Below, one piece after another: positions 37,790-46,687 of a stretch of DNA of 64,000 nucleotides (positions are counted from its first letter, which is position 1; every line of letters starts with the position of its first letter). Below the pieces are notes generated by a model. The model saw nothing but the letters and a program-made list of their open reading frames with translations. It searched no databases and was not told the origin of the DNA. The DNA comes from an uncultured Roseibium sp. Its GTDB lineage: Bacteria; Pseudomonadota; Alphaproteobacteria; Rhizobiales; Stappiaceae. The DNA lies in contig NZ_OY780957.1 of NCBI RefSeq assembly GCF_963675985.1, positions 620,001-684,000 on the forward strand. Direction: 5' to 3'. A program made the position numbers and the translations under genes.

Positions 37790-38425
37790 ATGTCCCATTC
37801 CCACGACCACCCCCATGACCATTCCGAACTTTCGGAAACGGAGCTTCGCGTCCGGGCTCTGGAAACGGTCCTGACGGAAAAGGGCTATGTCGATCCGGCG
37901 GCGATGGACAAGCTGATCGACACCTATGAGACCAGGGTCGGCCCCCGCAACGGCGCTCATGTGGTGGCGACCGCCTGGACCGATCCGGACTATCACGCCT
38001 GGCTGATGAAGGACGCAACCGCCGCCATTCACCATCTCGGCTACATCGGCCGTCAGGGGGAACACATGGTCGCGGTCGAGAATACGCCGGACACTCACAA
38101 CATGGTCGTCTGCACCCTGTGTTCCTGCTATCCGTGGCCGGTTCTCGGCCTGCCGCCGGTCTGGTACAAGTCCGCGCCTTACCGCTCGAAGGCGGTCCGC
38201 GATCCGCGTGGTGTCCTGAAGGACTTCGGCGTCGACCTGCCGGAGACGACCGATATCCGGGTCTGGGACTCCACGGCGGAAGTTCGCTACCTCGTCATTC
38301 CCCGCCGCCCGGACGGCACCGAAGGCTGGAATGCCGAAGACCTGGCGAATCTCGTCACCCGGGACAGCATGATCGGAACCGGTCTGGCGCTGACGCCCGA
38401 CCGATTGGAAGAGGCAGCCTCATGA
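37790..38425 (+). CDS. nthA: Nitrile hydratase alpha subunit, cobalt type
   Basis: 211 residues from the ATG at 37790, chosen because the family N-terminus begins after it; the upstream extension to 37652 runs through the previous gene. It hydrates nitriles to amides. The metal-binding motif is C108-T-L-C111-S-C113 in VVCTLCSCYPWPVLGLPP. Thr after the first Cys marks the Co3+ type; Fe types have Ser. Active-site arginines are supplied by the beta subunit. The N-terminus MSHSHDHPHDHSE is His-rich and could bind metal. It overlaps the beta-subunit start (ATGA). Confidence 0.96.
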   Translation: MSHSHDHPHDHSELSETELRVRALETVLTEKGYVDPAAMDKLIDTYETRVGPRNGAHVVATAWTDPDYHAWLMKDATAAIHHLGYIGRQGEHMVAVENTPDTHNMVVCTLCSCYPWPVLGLPPVWYKSAPYRSKAVRDPRGVLKDFGVDLPETTDIRVWDSTAEVRYLVIPRRPDGTEGWNAEDLANLVTRDSMIGTGLALTPDRLEEAAS

Positions 38426-39081
38426 ACGGCGCCCAGGATCTCGGCGGCATGATGGGTTTCGGCCCGGTCGTCCGGGAAGACAACGAACCGCTGTTTCATG
38501 CCGAGTGGGAGAGACGCGCCTTCGCGGCGACGCTGGCGATGGGAGCGACAGGAAGCTGGACGCTGGATGCCTCCCGCCATGCGCGCGAAACCCTGCCGCC
38601 GGCGCAATACCTGTCCTTGAGCTATTACCGGATCTGGCTGGCCGGACTGGAAAAGCTGCTCACTGAGCGCGGTCTCGTCTCGGAGGACGAAATCGCTGCC
38701 GGGCACGCGCTTACACCACCGGCTCCGATCAAACGCAAACTGCTGGCGGAAGACGTTGCGGCAGCCCTTGCCAAGGGCGGTCCGGTCGACCGTCCCGCCT
38801 CCGCGCCCGCCAAATTCGCGGTCGGCGATCGCATCGTCGCAAAGAACATGCACCCGGAAACCCATACCCGCCTTCCCCGATATGTGCGGGGCCATCCGGG
38901 TGTGATCGAAGCCGTTCACGGCGTCCACGTGTTTCCCGACACCAACGCCCACGGGCTGGGTGAAGAGCCGCACTGGCTTTACGGCGTCGCCTTCAGGGCA
39001 GCCGATCTCTGGGGCGCGGATGCGGATCCGAAACTGACCGTGCGGGTCGATCTCTGGGAGCCTTACCTTGACCCGGCCTGA
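38422..39081 (+). CDS. nthB: Nitrile hydratase beta subunit
   Basis: 219 residues. Family hallmarks are the N-terminal MNGAQDLGGMMGFGPVV, HAEWERRAFAATLAMG, YYRIWLAGLEKLL, and the SH3-like C-terminal half with KFAVGDRIVAKN, HTRLPRYVRGHPGVIE and WLYGVAFRAADLWG. The start is within the alpha stop (4-base ATGA overlap), giving 1:1 translational coupling. It forms the alpha2beta2 enzyme and contributes conserved arginines to the cobalt site. Confidence 0.96.
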   Translation: MNGAQDLGGMMGFGPVVREDNEPLFHAEWERRAFAATLAMGATGSWTLDASRHARETLPPAQYLSLSYYRIWLAGLEKLLTERGLVSEDEIAAGHALTPPAPIKRKLLAEDVAAALAKGGPVDRPASAPAKFAVGDRIVAKNMHPETHTRLPRYVRGHPGVIEAVHGVHVFPDTNAHGLGEEPHWLYGVAFRAADLWGADADPKLTVRVDLWEPYLDPA

Positions 39082-39451
39082 GATCGACGCACCAGAGCTT
39101 GCACGAGTAATCCCTGGCCTGCCGAATGACGGCGAAACGCCCGTGTTCCGTGAACCGTGGGAAGCGCGCGTCTTCGCCATGACCGTTTCCGCCCATGACG
39201 CCGGCCTGTTCACCTGGCCGGAGTGGACGCAGGCGCTCGGTGCCGAAATCCGCGCGGCGGGTTCCAGCCCCGAGGACACGGGCTCGGACTACTACAGACA
39301 CTGGCTGGCCGCCTTTGAAAAGCTGCTCGCCGAGAAGGGTGCCGCATCGGCCGATACACTCGCCGATCTTCAGGCCGCATGGGACCGGGCCGCGAAGGCG
39401 ACGCCTCACGGCCAGCCGATCGTTCTCGGTGCCGAAAAAACGGAATCCTAA
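39068..39451 (+). CDS. Nitrile hydratase activator / cobalt-loading subunit (NhlE/P14K-like)
   Basis: 127 residues from a TTG start that overlaps the beta gene by 14 bases. Its sequence resembles the N-terminal half of the beta subunit (PVFREPWEARVFAMTV, DYYRHWLAAFEKLLAEKG), as is typical of the small activator that hands a cobalt-loaded alpha subunit to the enzyme by subunit swapping. It closes the operon. Its last 4 bases overlap the convergent nickel/cobalt transporter gene. Confidence 0.92.
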   Translation: MTRPEIDAPELARVIPGLPNDGETPVFREPWEARVFAMTVSAHDAGLFTWPEWTQALGAEIRAAGSSPEDTGSDYYRHWLAAFEKLLAEKGAASADTLADLQAAWDRAAKATPHGQPIVLGAEKTES

Positions 39452-41271
39452 CCCCAGCCGAGCGTGGCGATCAGCAGGGTCGCTCCGAGGAAGAATACAA
39501 AGGCCGCGCCGCCGATTTCGATCGTTCGGTGCACCACATGCGCCAGCCGGCTGCCATCACCGGACAGGCGCACCGCGATCCCCTTGGCGCTCACCGCCAG
39601 TCCGGCAAGGGTGGAGACCGTGATCCCAGTGCCGAGCGCCATGACCAGTGTCGAGGCGATGCCGGCGACGATCAGTCCCTGGGACAGGGCGAAGACCAGA
39701 ACGATCAGCGCGCCCGTACACGGACGCAGGCCCACGGCGAGCACGATCGATGCCGCGCGGGCGAGCGTGATCTTGCCCTGCACCATGTCCGGCGTCGGCG
39801 CATGGGCATGGCCGCAGGTCGAACAGATACCGTCCGCACCGATCTCATGATGGTGGTGGTGATCCCCGTGATCATGGTGATGCCCCTGACCATGGTGATG
39901 ATCGTGGCCGCCATGGCCATGCGCATGACCGGCCGGGACCGAGAAACCGGCGAGGAGCGGTTGCAGCGCCTTTTGCCATAACAACCAGCCGCCGAGCACC
40001 GTGATCAGGATGTAGGAACCGATCTCGAACCAGCGGGCCGTATCCTGGATCGCGATCGATGTCAGGTTGAAGATAATGGCCGCCACCCCGACGAGCACGA
40101 TCGCCGTCACCGCCTGCGCAAAGGCCGAGACGAACGACAACACGATACCTTTCTTCAGCGTTTCGTTGTTGGCGACCACATAGGAGGAAATGATCGCCTT
40201 GCCGTGACCCGGCCCGGCGGCATGAAAGATCCCGTAGGCGAAGGAAATCCCGATCAGGAGCCATGCGGCGTTCGGGTTGGTCCGGAACATCCGGAGTGCA
40301 CTGACCAGCTTCTGATAGAACTCGCCCTGCAGCCTTGCAATGGTGGCGAACCATTGGCTTACCAGGCCCGGCTGTGCCACCGCAACCGGAGCGGCTTGCG
40401 GCTTTGGCGTATTCAGCGCTTGGGTTATCGCCTCCTGGGCGTTCCGGGCACTCCCCGGCTCGGCTCCCGTGTCTGCGGCAGCACCGCCGTCACCACCCGC
40501 ACCGCAGATCACGATCATCTGGTTGACCTGGGTCGCGGCCGCGGACTGCAACTCCGGCGGCAACTCCCGCTGGTCGGCGCCGACCTGCGCCAGCGCATAA
40601 GCCGTCGCATCGTCCAGGGGCGGCGGTTCCTTGCGTTCGATCCGGCACTGGCCCGGCGCGTTCACGACGCCGAGGGCGTCGGCGCTCCTGGCGAAACGGA
40701 AGTCGACGTAATAAGTCGGATCATAGATATCCAGCGTGATCGGCTTCGTGGCGTCGGACGGCTCTTTCAACGGCAGGCGGAAGTGCAATTCCAGCAGATC
40801 GACGGTGTCCGGGATATCCGTCCCGTTCATCCGGCGGTCTTCCTCCATCGCCTCAAAGTCTTCCGGCTTCATCACCCAGTAGTCCTTGAGATTCACCGTC
40901 TTGACCTCAAGCCAGTAGTCCGTCGGCGGATTGAAATCCAGCTCCACACGTGTGTTGTCGCCGAATGTGAAGTAGCCGTATTCGGCAATGCCCTCGATAT
41001 TCACCTTGGCGAGTTCGGCGAGTTCCTCGCGGCTGAAGTGACCGTCCCCGTTGGCGTCGAAGCCCTGGATCGCGAAGACGGTGTAGGCATCGTCGAAGCG
41101 GAACACGTTGTCCACCGCAACCGCATTGCCGTTGTCGTCGAATACGAGTTTCGCGCGGGCCTCGACGAAAACATGCGGATGGGCAACCGCCGCAATCGAG
41201 GTGAGGAACAGGCAGGCAAGTGCCAGACCGGCTTGAAGGAAATGCGCCAGAAGAGCGGTGTGAAAAGGCAT
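39448..41271 (-). CDS. Fused DUF1007 / NicO-type nickel-cobalt transporter
   Basis: 607 residues from the ATG at 41271 (MPFHTALLAHF), leading into a signal sequence that ends near AVAHPHVF. Residues ~30-240 form a DUF1007 periplasmic domain with an EF-hand-like loop (DANGDGHFSREEL). A linker leads to a six-helix NicO/RcnA permease with signature GIFHAAGPGHGKAIISSY and GLRPCTGALIVLVFAL. Between helices is a very His-rich loop (HGHGGHDHHHGQGHHH..., then CSTCGHAH). In many relatives these two parts are separate genes. The direction of transport (uptake or efflux) is not decided by sequence. Being convergent to the cobalt nitrile hydratase operon favours a cobalt-handling link. Confidence 0.9.
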   Translation of the reverse strand: MPFHTALLAHFLQAGLALACLFLTSIAAVAHPHVFVEARAKLVFDDNGNAVAVDNVFRFDDAYTVFAIQGFDANGDGHFSREELAELAKVNIEGIAEYGYFTFGDNTRVELDFNPPTDYWLEVKTVNLKDYWVMKPEDFEAMEEDRRMNGTDIPDTVDLLELHFRLPLKEPSDATKPITLDIYDPTYYVDFRFARSADALGVVNAPGQCRIERKEPPPLDDATAYALAQVGADQRELPPELQSAAATQVNQMIVICGAGGDGGAAADTGAEPGSARNAQEAITQALNTPKPQAAPVAVAQPGLVSQWFATIARLQGEFYQKLVSALRMFRTNPNAAWLLIGISFAYGIFHAAGPGHGKAIISSYVVANNETLKKGIVLSFVSAFAQAVTAIVLVGVAAIIFNLTSIAIQDTARWFEIGSYILITVLGGWLLWQKALQPLLAGFSVPAGHAHGHGGHDHHHGQGHHHDHGDHHHHHEIGADGICSTCGHAHAPTPDMVQGKITLARAASIVLAVGLRPCTGALIVLVFALSQGLIVAGIASTLVMALGTGITVSTLAGLAVSAKGIAVRLSGDGSRLAHVVHRTIEIGGAAFVFFLGATLLIATLGWG

Positions 41272-41397
41272 TGGACCTGCACGGACAATATGATCGGTTG
41301 GGCTGACCTTCCTGTGCAACGGGAACACGGCGGGATCAAGGCCACTCCGATGCTGCAGCGCCATAATTACCGAAAATTTATTTCCCTGAATACCCAA

Positions 41398-41510
41398 TAA
41401 AATCGGAATAAAATCATCGGAACAATCATCAAATCAGCAAAATAAGACACCTTATTCCCCGATTAAGAGGTATTTTTATTTCAGAAAAACGCTTTCAGAA
41501 GAGTGATCTC
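41398..41510. promoter_or_regulatory. AT-rich divergent promoter region
   Basis: About 113 bases, markedly AT-rich, between the transporter gene and the leucine-dehydrogenase-like gene. It holds short direct repeats (ATCGGAA twice near 41402-41422) and an imperfect dyad around 41443-41480. No B12/cobalt riboswitch-like core was seen. It probably contains promoters for one or both genes. Confidence 0.4.
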
Positions 41511-42584
41511 ATGAACGCCCTGCCCCATTCCATAAAGCAAGCCGGTGCATTTGCCTCCGTTTTCGATCATCCCGAATTCCGTGACCATGAAGATGTGGTT
41601 TTCGTTCGCGACCGGGAAACCGGCCTTTCCGCCATCATCGCCATTCACAGCACCACGCTTGGCCCGAGCCTCGGCGGCTGCCGGGTCTGGCCCTACACGA
41701 GCCCCGCGGATGCCCTGACCGACGCGCTCCGGCTTTCCAGGGGCATGACCTACAAGAATGCCCTGGCCGGCCTGGACCTCGGCGGCGGCAAGGCGGTGAT
41801 CATGGCCGACCCGCGCAAGGACAAGACGCCCGCGATGATGGAAGCCTTCGGCCGCCATGTGGACCGCCTGTCGGGCATCTATATCACCGCCGAAGATGTC
41901 GGCGTGTCGCCGGACGACATGGAGCACATTTCCCGCAAAACCGCCCATGTGCGCGGGACCGAGGCCACCGGCCTCGGCGACCCCTCACCCTATACCGCCC
42001 TCGGCGTCTTCACGGGCATCCGGGCCGCCGCCCGCCATGTCTATGGCACCGACGACCTCACCGGCCTGACTGTCTCTGTCCAGGGCCTTGGCCATGTGGG
42101 GTTCGATGTGGCCGCCCGGCTTCATGAAGCCGGTGCCAGACTGGTCGTATCGGATATCCACGCGCCGTCCGTCCTCAAGGCGATCGAGGCCTTCGGCGCA
42201 CGTGCCGTCGATCCGGCGGAAGCCCATCGGGTCGAGGCGGATATCTTTGTTCCTTGCGCCCTCGGCGCCGGCCTGAACGCAAAAACAATTCCGCAGATCC
42301 AGTCGAAGATCGTCGCAGGCGCCGCAAACAACCAGTTGCAGACGCCGGCGGACGGCGAGGCGCTCAAGGCGCGTGGCATTCTCTATGCGCCCGATTACGC
42401 GATCAACGCCGGCGGCGTCATTTCCATTGCCCTTGCCACTCCGGGCGGCAATGACGAGGCGGTTCGGGTCAAGACCCTTGCCATCGGTGATACGCTGACG
42501 GAAATCTTCGAACGGGCCAAAGCCGAAGACAGGACGCCGGAACAGATCGCCGACCGGATCGCCGAGGAGCGGCTTTCGGCCTAG
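41511..42584 (+). CDS. Leucine/valine dehydrogenase-like amino-acid dehydrogenase
   Basis: 357 residues, leucine-dehydrogenase length. It reversibly deaminates an amino acid to the 2-oxo acid with NAD+. Catalytic motifs are GMTYKNALAGLDLGGGKAVI with both conserved Lys and ITAEDVGVSPDDM with the catalytic Asp. The NAD site is VQGLGHVGFDVAARLHEAG, and VAGAANNQLQTPADGE follows. Substrate among branched-chain or aromatic amino acids cannot be fixed. It converges on the LysR gene with a 4-base overlap. Confidence 0.92.
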   Translation: MNALPHSIKQAGAFASVFDHPEFRDHEDVVFVRDRETGLSAIIAIHSTTLGPSLGGCRVWPYTSPADALTDALRLSRGMTYKNALAGLDLGGGKAVIMADPRKDKTPAMMEAFGRHVDRLSGIYITAEDVGVSPDDMEHISRKTAHVRGTEATGLGDPSPYTALGVFTGIRAAARHVYGTDDLTGLTVSVQGLGHVGFDVAARLHEAGARLVVSDIHAPSVLKAIEAFGARAVDPAEAHRVEADIFVPCALGAGLNAKTIPQIQSKIVAGAANNQLQTPADGEALKARGILYAPDYAINAGGVISIALATPGGNDEAVRVKTLAIGDTLTEIFERAKAEDRTPEQIADRIAEERLSA

Positions 42585-43495
42585 GCCGGGCAGGACTCTC
42601 CGGACTTCTTGCGCTCAGCCAGCCATTCGACGAGAAAATCGACAAAGGCGCGCACCTTGCCCGAGAGGTGCCGTCGATGCGGATAGACGGCATAGATGGC
42701 TTGCGTGGTCGGCTCGAAGTCCTCAAGAACCGTAACCAGTTTTCCCGTCTCCAGTTCGTCGGCCACGAAAATATAGGGCGTTCGCAGAAAGCCGAGACCG
42801 CACAGGGCCGCATCGCGCCCGCCCAGCGCGCTGTTCACCTCCGCCCGTCCCCGGACAACCACCGAGACCCGCCGCTCGCCATCCGAAAATCCCCAGTTCT
42901 GCTTGAACCGGTAATTCGTGTCGATGACGCAGGGCCGCGTGGACAGATCGGCCGGCACCTTCGGCGCCCCATAAGCTTCGATCACCTCCGGCGTGGCGCA
43001 GACGACGGTCCTGAAAGGAGCGATCTTGCGGGCGATCAGGCTAGAATCGTCCATCTCCGTCACCCGGATCGCCACGTCGAAGCCTTCATCCACCAGATCG
43101 ACGAAACGGTCTTCGAGCCTGAGGTCCATCGACACCTCGGGATTTGCCGCCAGAAATGCCATGGCCGCCTGATTGAACAGGGCATCGCCCATGGATCGAG
43201 GCGCGGAGACCCTGAGCCTGCCGCGGACGCCCGTATGCGAGGATTGAACAGACGCCTGCAGATCATCGATCCGCTGCAGAATGTCGGACGCTTCCTTGTA
43301 ATAGGATTCCCCAACCTCCGTCAGGGACACCTGCCGGGTCGTGCGGTTGAGCAGCCGGACACCGAGTTCGTCTTCCAACTCGCTGATATATTTGGACACC
43401 AGCGCCTTGGAGCGCCCCATTTCCCGCGCGGCAGCCGAAAATCCACGGCTGTCGACAACCTGAATAAAGCAACGCATTCGCGTGATGGCATCCAT
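42581..43495 (-). CDS. LysR-family transcriptional regulator
   Basis: 304 residues. The N-terminal winged helix (MDAITRMRCFIQVVDSRGFSAAAREMGRSKALVSKYISELE, about 1-62) is followed by the LTTR effector domain (about 90-290; GRLRVSAPRSMGDALFNQAAMAFL). It belongs to the DsdC/AaeR-like group that often uses LLNRTTRQVSLTEVGE. It lies 51 bases downstream of the gamma-glutamyltransferase gene on the same strand; its targets are unknown. Confidence 0.93.
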   Translation of the reverse strand: MDAITRMRCFIQVVDSRGFSAAAREMGRSKALVSKYISELEDELGVRLLNRTTRQVSLTEVGESYYKEASDILQRIDDLQASVQSSHTGVRGRLRVSAPRSMGDALFNQAAMAFLAANPEVSMDLRLEDRFVDLVDEGFDVAIRVTEMDDSSLIARKIAPFRTVVCATPEVIEAYGAPKVPADLSTRPCVIDTNYRFKQNWGFSDGERRVSVVVRGRAEVNSALGGRDAALCGLGFLRTPYIFVADELETGKLVTVLEDFEPTTQAIYAVYPHRRHLSGKVRAFVDFLVEWLAERKKSGESCPA

Positions 43496-43546
43496 TCTCT
43501 TCCCCCGGACAGCGGTCTTCAGGCCCGCCGATGCTATGCGCCCATA

Positions 43547-45139
43547 TTATGCAATTGAGGCGCCTCCGTCGGCACGCGGATCATGGGCCCCTTCAAGGCC
43601 GCCCTTGGCGTTACGCGCGATCATGCCCGCATGGCCCATGGTATCGGAATAGGCGTCCGCCATTTCGACCACCTCGTGACCGCAACGCTCGAGCGCCCTT
43701 ACGATATCCGGATCGAACCGGTTTTCCAGCCTGAGCGCCGTCGTCTCGTCGCCCCAGGTCCGGCCGAGCAGCCAGCGCGGCGCATCGATCGCCTCACCGA
43801 CGGGCATGCCGTTCAGCACGTGACGGGCAAAGATCGCCGCCTGGGTCTGCGGCTGGCCTTCGCCGCCCATCGTGCCGTAGGTCACCGTCCGGCCGTCCCT
43901 CAGCCGGGCCATCGCCGGATTGAGCGTATGGAACGGTTGCCGGCCGGGTTCCAGCACATTGAGCGCATCCGGATGCAGCGAGAAGCTTGCCCCCCGGTTC
44001 TGCCAGGTGATCCCGGTCTTCGGCAGCACGCAGCCGGAGCCGAACTCCCAGTAGATCGACTGGATGAAGGAAACCGAAACGCCCTTCTTGTCGACCGCGC
44101 CCATCCAGATCGTGTCGCCATGCGCGCCCTTGTAGGGCCACTCCAGCGCCCGGCGCATGTCGATCTTTGCGGCCTCCTGCCCGAGCCAGTCCGGCGTGAG
44201 AAAATTCCTCGGCGGTTCCGGCAGGCGCATCGGATCGGTGACGATCCGGTCGCGCACCAGGAAAGCCCGCTTGGTCGCTTCCACCAGCCCGTGGACGAGA
44301 TCGAAGCCTTCCCGGCCGTCGGTCTTCAGCCGGTCGTAGAGCCCCAGGATGATCAACGACGCCAACCCTTGCGTCGGCGGCGGTGCATTGAAAACCGTTC
44401 CGCATTTCAGCTCGACCTTCAGCGCATCCTTGAACCGGGCCTCGTATACTTCCAGGTCCCGCTTGGTGACCGGGGAACCGATACGTTCCAGATCGTCGGC
44501 AATGGCGGCGGCCACATCACCCTTGTAGAATTCCTCGAAGCCGTCATGCGCCAGATGCTGCAGCGTGTCGGCGAGCCGTTCCTGGCGAAGAAGCGTTCCT
44601 TCTTCGGGCACCTTGCCGTCGACCAGAAACACATCGGCAAAGCCGGGTTGGTCCTTCAGCTCGTCGAATTTCTCCGCCGTCAGCGCCGCCTGGCTGCGGG
44701 TCACGCGAATGCCGTCCTTGGCATGACGGATCGCTTCGCGCAGCAACTCGCTGCGCGGCGTCTTTCCCACACCGATCGCCTGGGCCGCTTCCAGCGCCTT
44801 GCCCCATCCGCCGATGGTGCCGGCAACCGTCAGGGCGGCCATCGGACCCCGCGTCGGGATCGCGCCGTAGCCGGCCTCGTTATAGGCGGCAATCGTCGCC
44901 TTGGATCCGGCCGACCCGCAGGCCATCAGAGCCTTCGGATCCTTACCCGGTTCGGCGATCAACCAGAAGCCGTCGCCGCCGATGGCGTTCATATGCGGAT
45001 AGACGACGGCAATCGTGCTCGCAGCGGCGATCATCGCCTCGATGGCCGACCCGCCGTCAGCAAGAATTTCAGCACCCGCATTCGCCGCCGCCCTATGCGG
45101 GGCGACCACCATGCCGCCCGAAGATGTGACCGTATCCAT
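43547..45139 (-). CDS. Gamma-glutamyltransferase family protein
   Basis: 530 residues from the ATG at 45139 (an in-frame TTG at 45145 is possible). Ntn-hydrolase-type precursor expected to self-cleave before the Thr in GAHGDTIWMGAVDKKG. Other motifs are AIGGDGFWLIAEPG, NAPPPTQGLASLIILG, TLNPAMARLRDGRTVTYGTMGGEGQPQ and the C-terminal DPRADGGA. There is no obvious signal peptide, so it may be cytoplasmic, unlike periplasmic E. coli Ggt. It is last of a minus-strand run with the DUF2937 gene 30 bases upstream. It may act on gamma-glutamyl compounds or on related acyl amides. Confidence 0.9.
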   Translation of the reverse strand: MDTVTSSGGMVVAPHRAAANAGAEILADGGSAIEAMIAAASTIAVVYPHMNAIGGDGFWLIAEPGKDPKALMACGSAGSKATIAAYNEAGYGAIPTRGPMAALTVAGTIGGWGKALEAAQAIGVGKTPRSELLREAIRHAKDGIRVTRSQAALTAEKFDELKDQPGFADVFLVDGKVPEEGTLLRQERLADTLQHLAHDGFEEFYKGDVAAAIADDLERIGSPVTKRDLEVYEARFKDALKVELKCGTVFNAPPPTQGLASLIILGLYDRLKTDGREGFDLVHGLVEATKRAFLVRDRIVTDPMRLPEPPRNFLTPDWLGQEAAKIDMRRALEWPYKGAHGDTIWMGAVDKKGVSVSFIQSIYWEFGSGCVLPKTGITWQNRGASFSLHPDALNVLEPGRQPFHTLNPAMARLRDGRTVTYGTMGGEGQPQTQAAIFARHVLNGMPVGEAIDAPRWLLGRTWGDETTALRLENRFDPDIVRALERCGHEVVEMADAYSDTMGHAGMIARNAKGGLEGAHDPRADGGASIA

Positions 45140-45169
45140 TCCCAACCCCGTATTTCGTTCTTGTTGTCT

Positions 45170-45670
45170 TCACGAGTGCGCCCGGGTCCGCCGCCGGCCG
45201 AGACGTCCGAGCCCAACGAACAACCGCGCGCCCAGCAACCCGGCAAGGCAGCCCAGCCCGGCGCTGATGGCCCCTTCAACAGTCACCGGCAGCGCCGGTT
45301 CATAATCCTTTACGGTGGCTTCGGCGATATCCGGGTCCATGGTCTTGAAGACAACGGCGAGCCGGGCGAACGGACCGGCGGAGGCCAACGCCTGCTTTTG
45401 CTCGGTAAGCCGTTCGAGACGCTCCTGCGTTCTCTCCATGCTGAGACCGCGTTTACGGGAAAAACCGTCGTCTCCGGTTTTCATCCGTGCGATCGCTTCG
45501 TCCACGCTGAGCCCGAACCCGGTCGCATCCGCTTCGAAATCGGCCATCACCTGACGCAGCGCATCGATGGCGCCACCCATGCGCTGCCGGTATTGCTGCG
45601 CGAATTCCGGCAATTGGGACGTGGCCGTTCCTGTCACGATCGCGACCAGCAGCATGATGATCCGTCCCAT
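45170..45670 (-). CDS. DUF2937 family membrane-associated protein
   Basis: 166 residues. A hydrophobic N-terminus (MGRIIMLLVAIVTGTATSQLPEFAQQYRQRMGGAID) has the DUF2937 look. A charged, helix-rich middle follows (RKRGLSMERTQERLERLTEQKQAL), then a C-terminal hydrophobic hairpin (VEGAISAGLGCLAGLLGARLFVGLG). Function is unknown. It lies 31 bases after the WD40 gene and 30 bases before gamma-glutamyltransferase, probably the same transcript. Confidence 0.82.
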   Translation of the reverse strand: MGRIIMLLVAIVTGTATSQLPEFAQQYRQRMGGAIDALRQVMADFEADATGFGLSVDEAIARMKTGDDGFSRKRGLSMERTQERLERLTEQKQALASAGPFARLAVVFKTMDPDIAEATVKDYEPALPVTVEGAISAGLGCLAGLLGARLFVGLGRLGRRRTRAHS

Positions 45671-45701
45671 GACTTTCTCCCCGTTGCCATACCGGCTTTA
45701 G

Positions 45702-46679
45702 CTATTCCTGCAGGGAAATGATCCCGGCTTCGCCTTCTTCCGTCCCGAAGGCGACGCGAACGCCCTCGCCGTCCCAGTCCAGCGTCGAGACCGGCCCCTT
45801 GCCGGGGCGGCGCAACAGCACCTCGGCATTGTCCTCGAACCGGCACAGCATCACCATGCCGTCCTCGTAACCGACCGCGACGACGTCTTCCTTCGGATGA
45901 CAGGCGACTGCCGTCACCAGAAATTCGCCACGCGTTCCAAGCTGCAGAGGTGCCTGCCCCATTGGGCCTGTCTTGCCGAAAAAGGGCCACGCGATCGCGG
46001 CATTGGCTCCGGACGTCGCCAGATAGCGTCCCTTCGCCGACCAGCTCCAGGATTTCACCTTGGCCGGATAGCCGGTCATGCGCATGTCCTGCTCGTCGGA
46101 GAGCCGCCAGCCATGCATCGCGTTTTCCTGCATCGACGTGACCAGATATTTGCCATCCGGCGAATAGGTGATGCCCAGATGCGCACCCTTCCAGGAATAC
46201 TCCTGCGGTTTTCCCGTGGCATTGGCCCACCACACAGTGGCGCCGTCGTAGCGGGCAACGGCGAGCTTCATGCCCTTCGGCGCGAAGGTGATCCCGCCGA
46301 CGGCCCGTTCATGGGCGAATTCATTTTCCTTGCCGTCCGCCAGCCGGACCCAGGCGGTCCGTCCCGAGGCAAAGGCCACCGCCCCGTTCGGCCCGCAGGC
46401 AAGCAGATCGATCCACTTGCGCGGCCGCTCTGCCAGCAGACCGACCGTCCCGTCCGGCGCGACCCGCTGGATCTTTCCATCGTCACCGGAAGTCACCAGG
46501 GCCTTGCCGTCAAGAGTCCGTTCGGCGGCCAGAAGCCCGGCCTTATGAGCCGAAACGCGCTTTTCCCCACCCTCGACGAAACAGACAGTGCCCTCGCCGG
46601 AGGCGAAATAGGCGGTGTCTTCCAGAAAGCCGGCGCGAACGATGTAACCGTCCGCGTCGACGGGAGCAATTGTCGGCAT
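45702..46679 (-). CDS. WD40-repeat beta-propeller protein
   Basis: 325 residues, about seven blades. Repeat units are recognisable, for example KALVTSGDDGKIQRVAPDG, GAHLGITYSPDGKYLVTSMQENAMHGWRLSDEQ, SWSAKGRYLATSGANAAIAWPFFG and KEDVVAVGYEDGMVMLCRFED. No signal peptide is present. It lies 8 bases after the CobW GTPase gene. I recall a WD40 gene next to a COG0523 GTPase in other alphaproteobacteria, suggesting a scaffold or partner role in metal handling. This is inference. Confidence 0.88.
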   Translation of the reverse strand: MPTIAPVDADGYIVRAGFLEDTAYFASGEGTVCFVEGGEKRVSAHKAGLLAAERTLDGKALVTSGDDGKIQRVAPDGTVGLLAERPRKWIDLLACGPNGAVAFASGRTAWVRLADGKENEFAHERAVGGITFAPKGMKLAVARYDGATVWWANATGKPQEYSWKGAHLGITYSPDGKYLVTSMQENAMHGWRLSDEQDMRMTGYPAKVKSWSWSAKGRYLATSGANAAIAWPFFGKTGPMGQAPLQLGTRGEFLVTAVACHPKEDVVAVGYEDGMVMLCRFEDNAEVLLRRPGKGPVSTLDWDGEGVRVAFGTEEGEAGIISLQE

Positions 46680-46687
46680 GGGGGCTC

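Noticed and set aside
39464..39981. Plus-strand frames rich in Met/Thr/Val opposite the His-rich loop of the NicO gene
   Set aside because: They are the complement of the histidine codon run (CAT/ATG), not real proteins.
41272..41510. Possible cobalamin or NiCo riboswitch upstream of the nickel/cobalt transporter
   Set aside because: I looked for the B12-box core and for a NiCo-type multi-stem G-rich pattern and saw neither in this short AT-rich region.
43583..45721. 712-codon plus-strand frame opposite gamma-glutamyltransferase
   Set aside because: Antisense shadow with Arg/Gln/His-rich composition. The minus strand has a complete GGT with its catalytic Thr.
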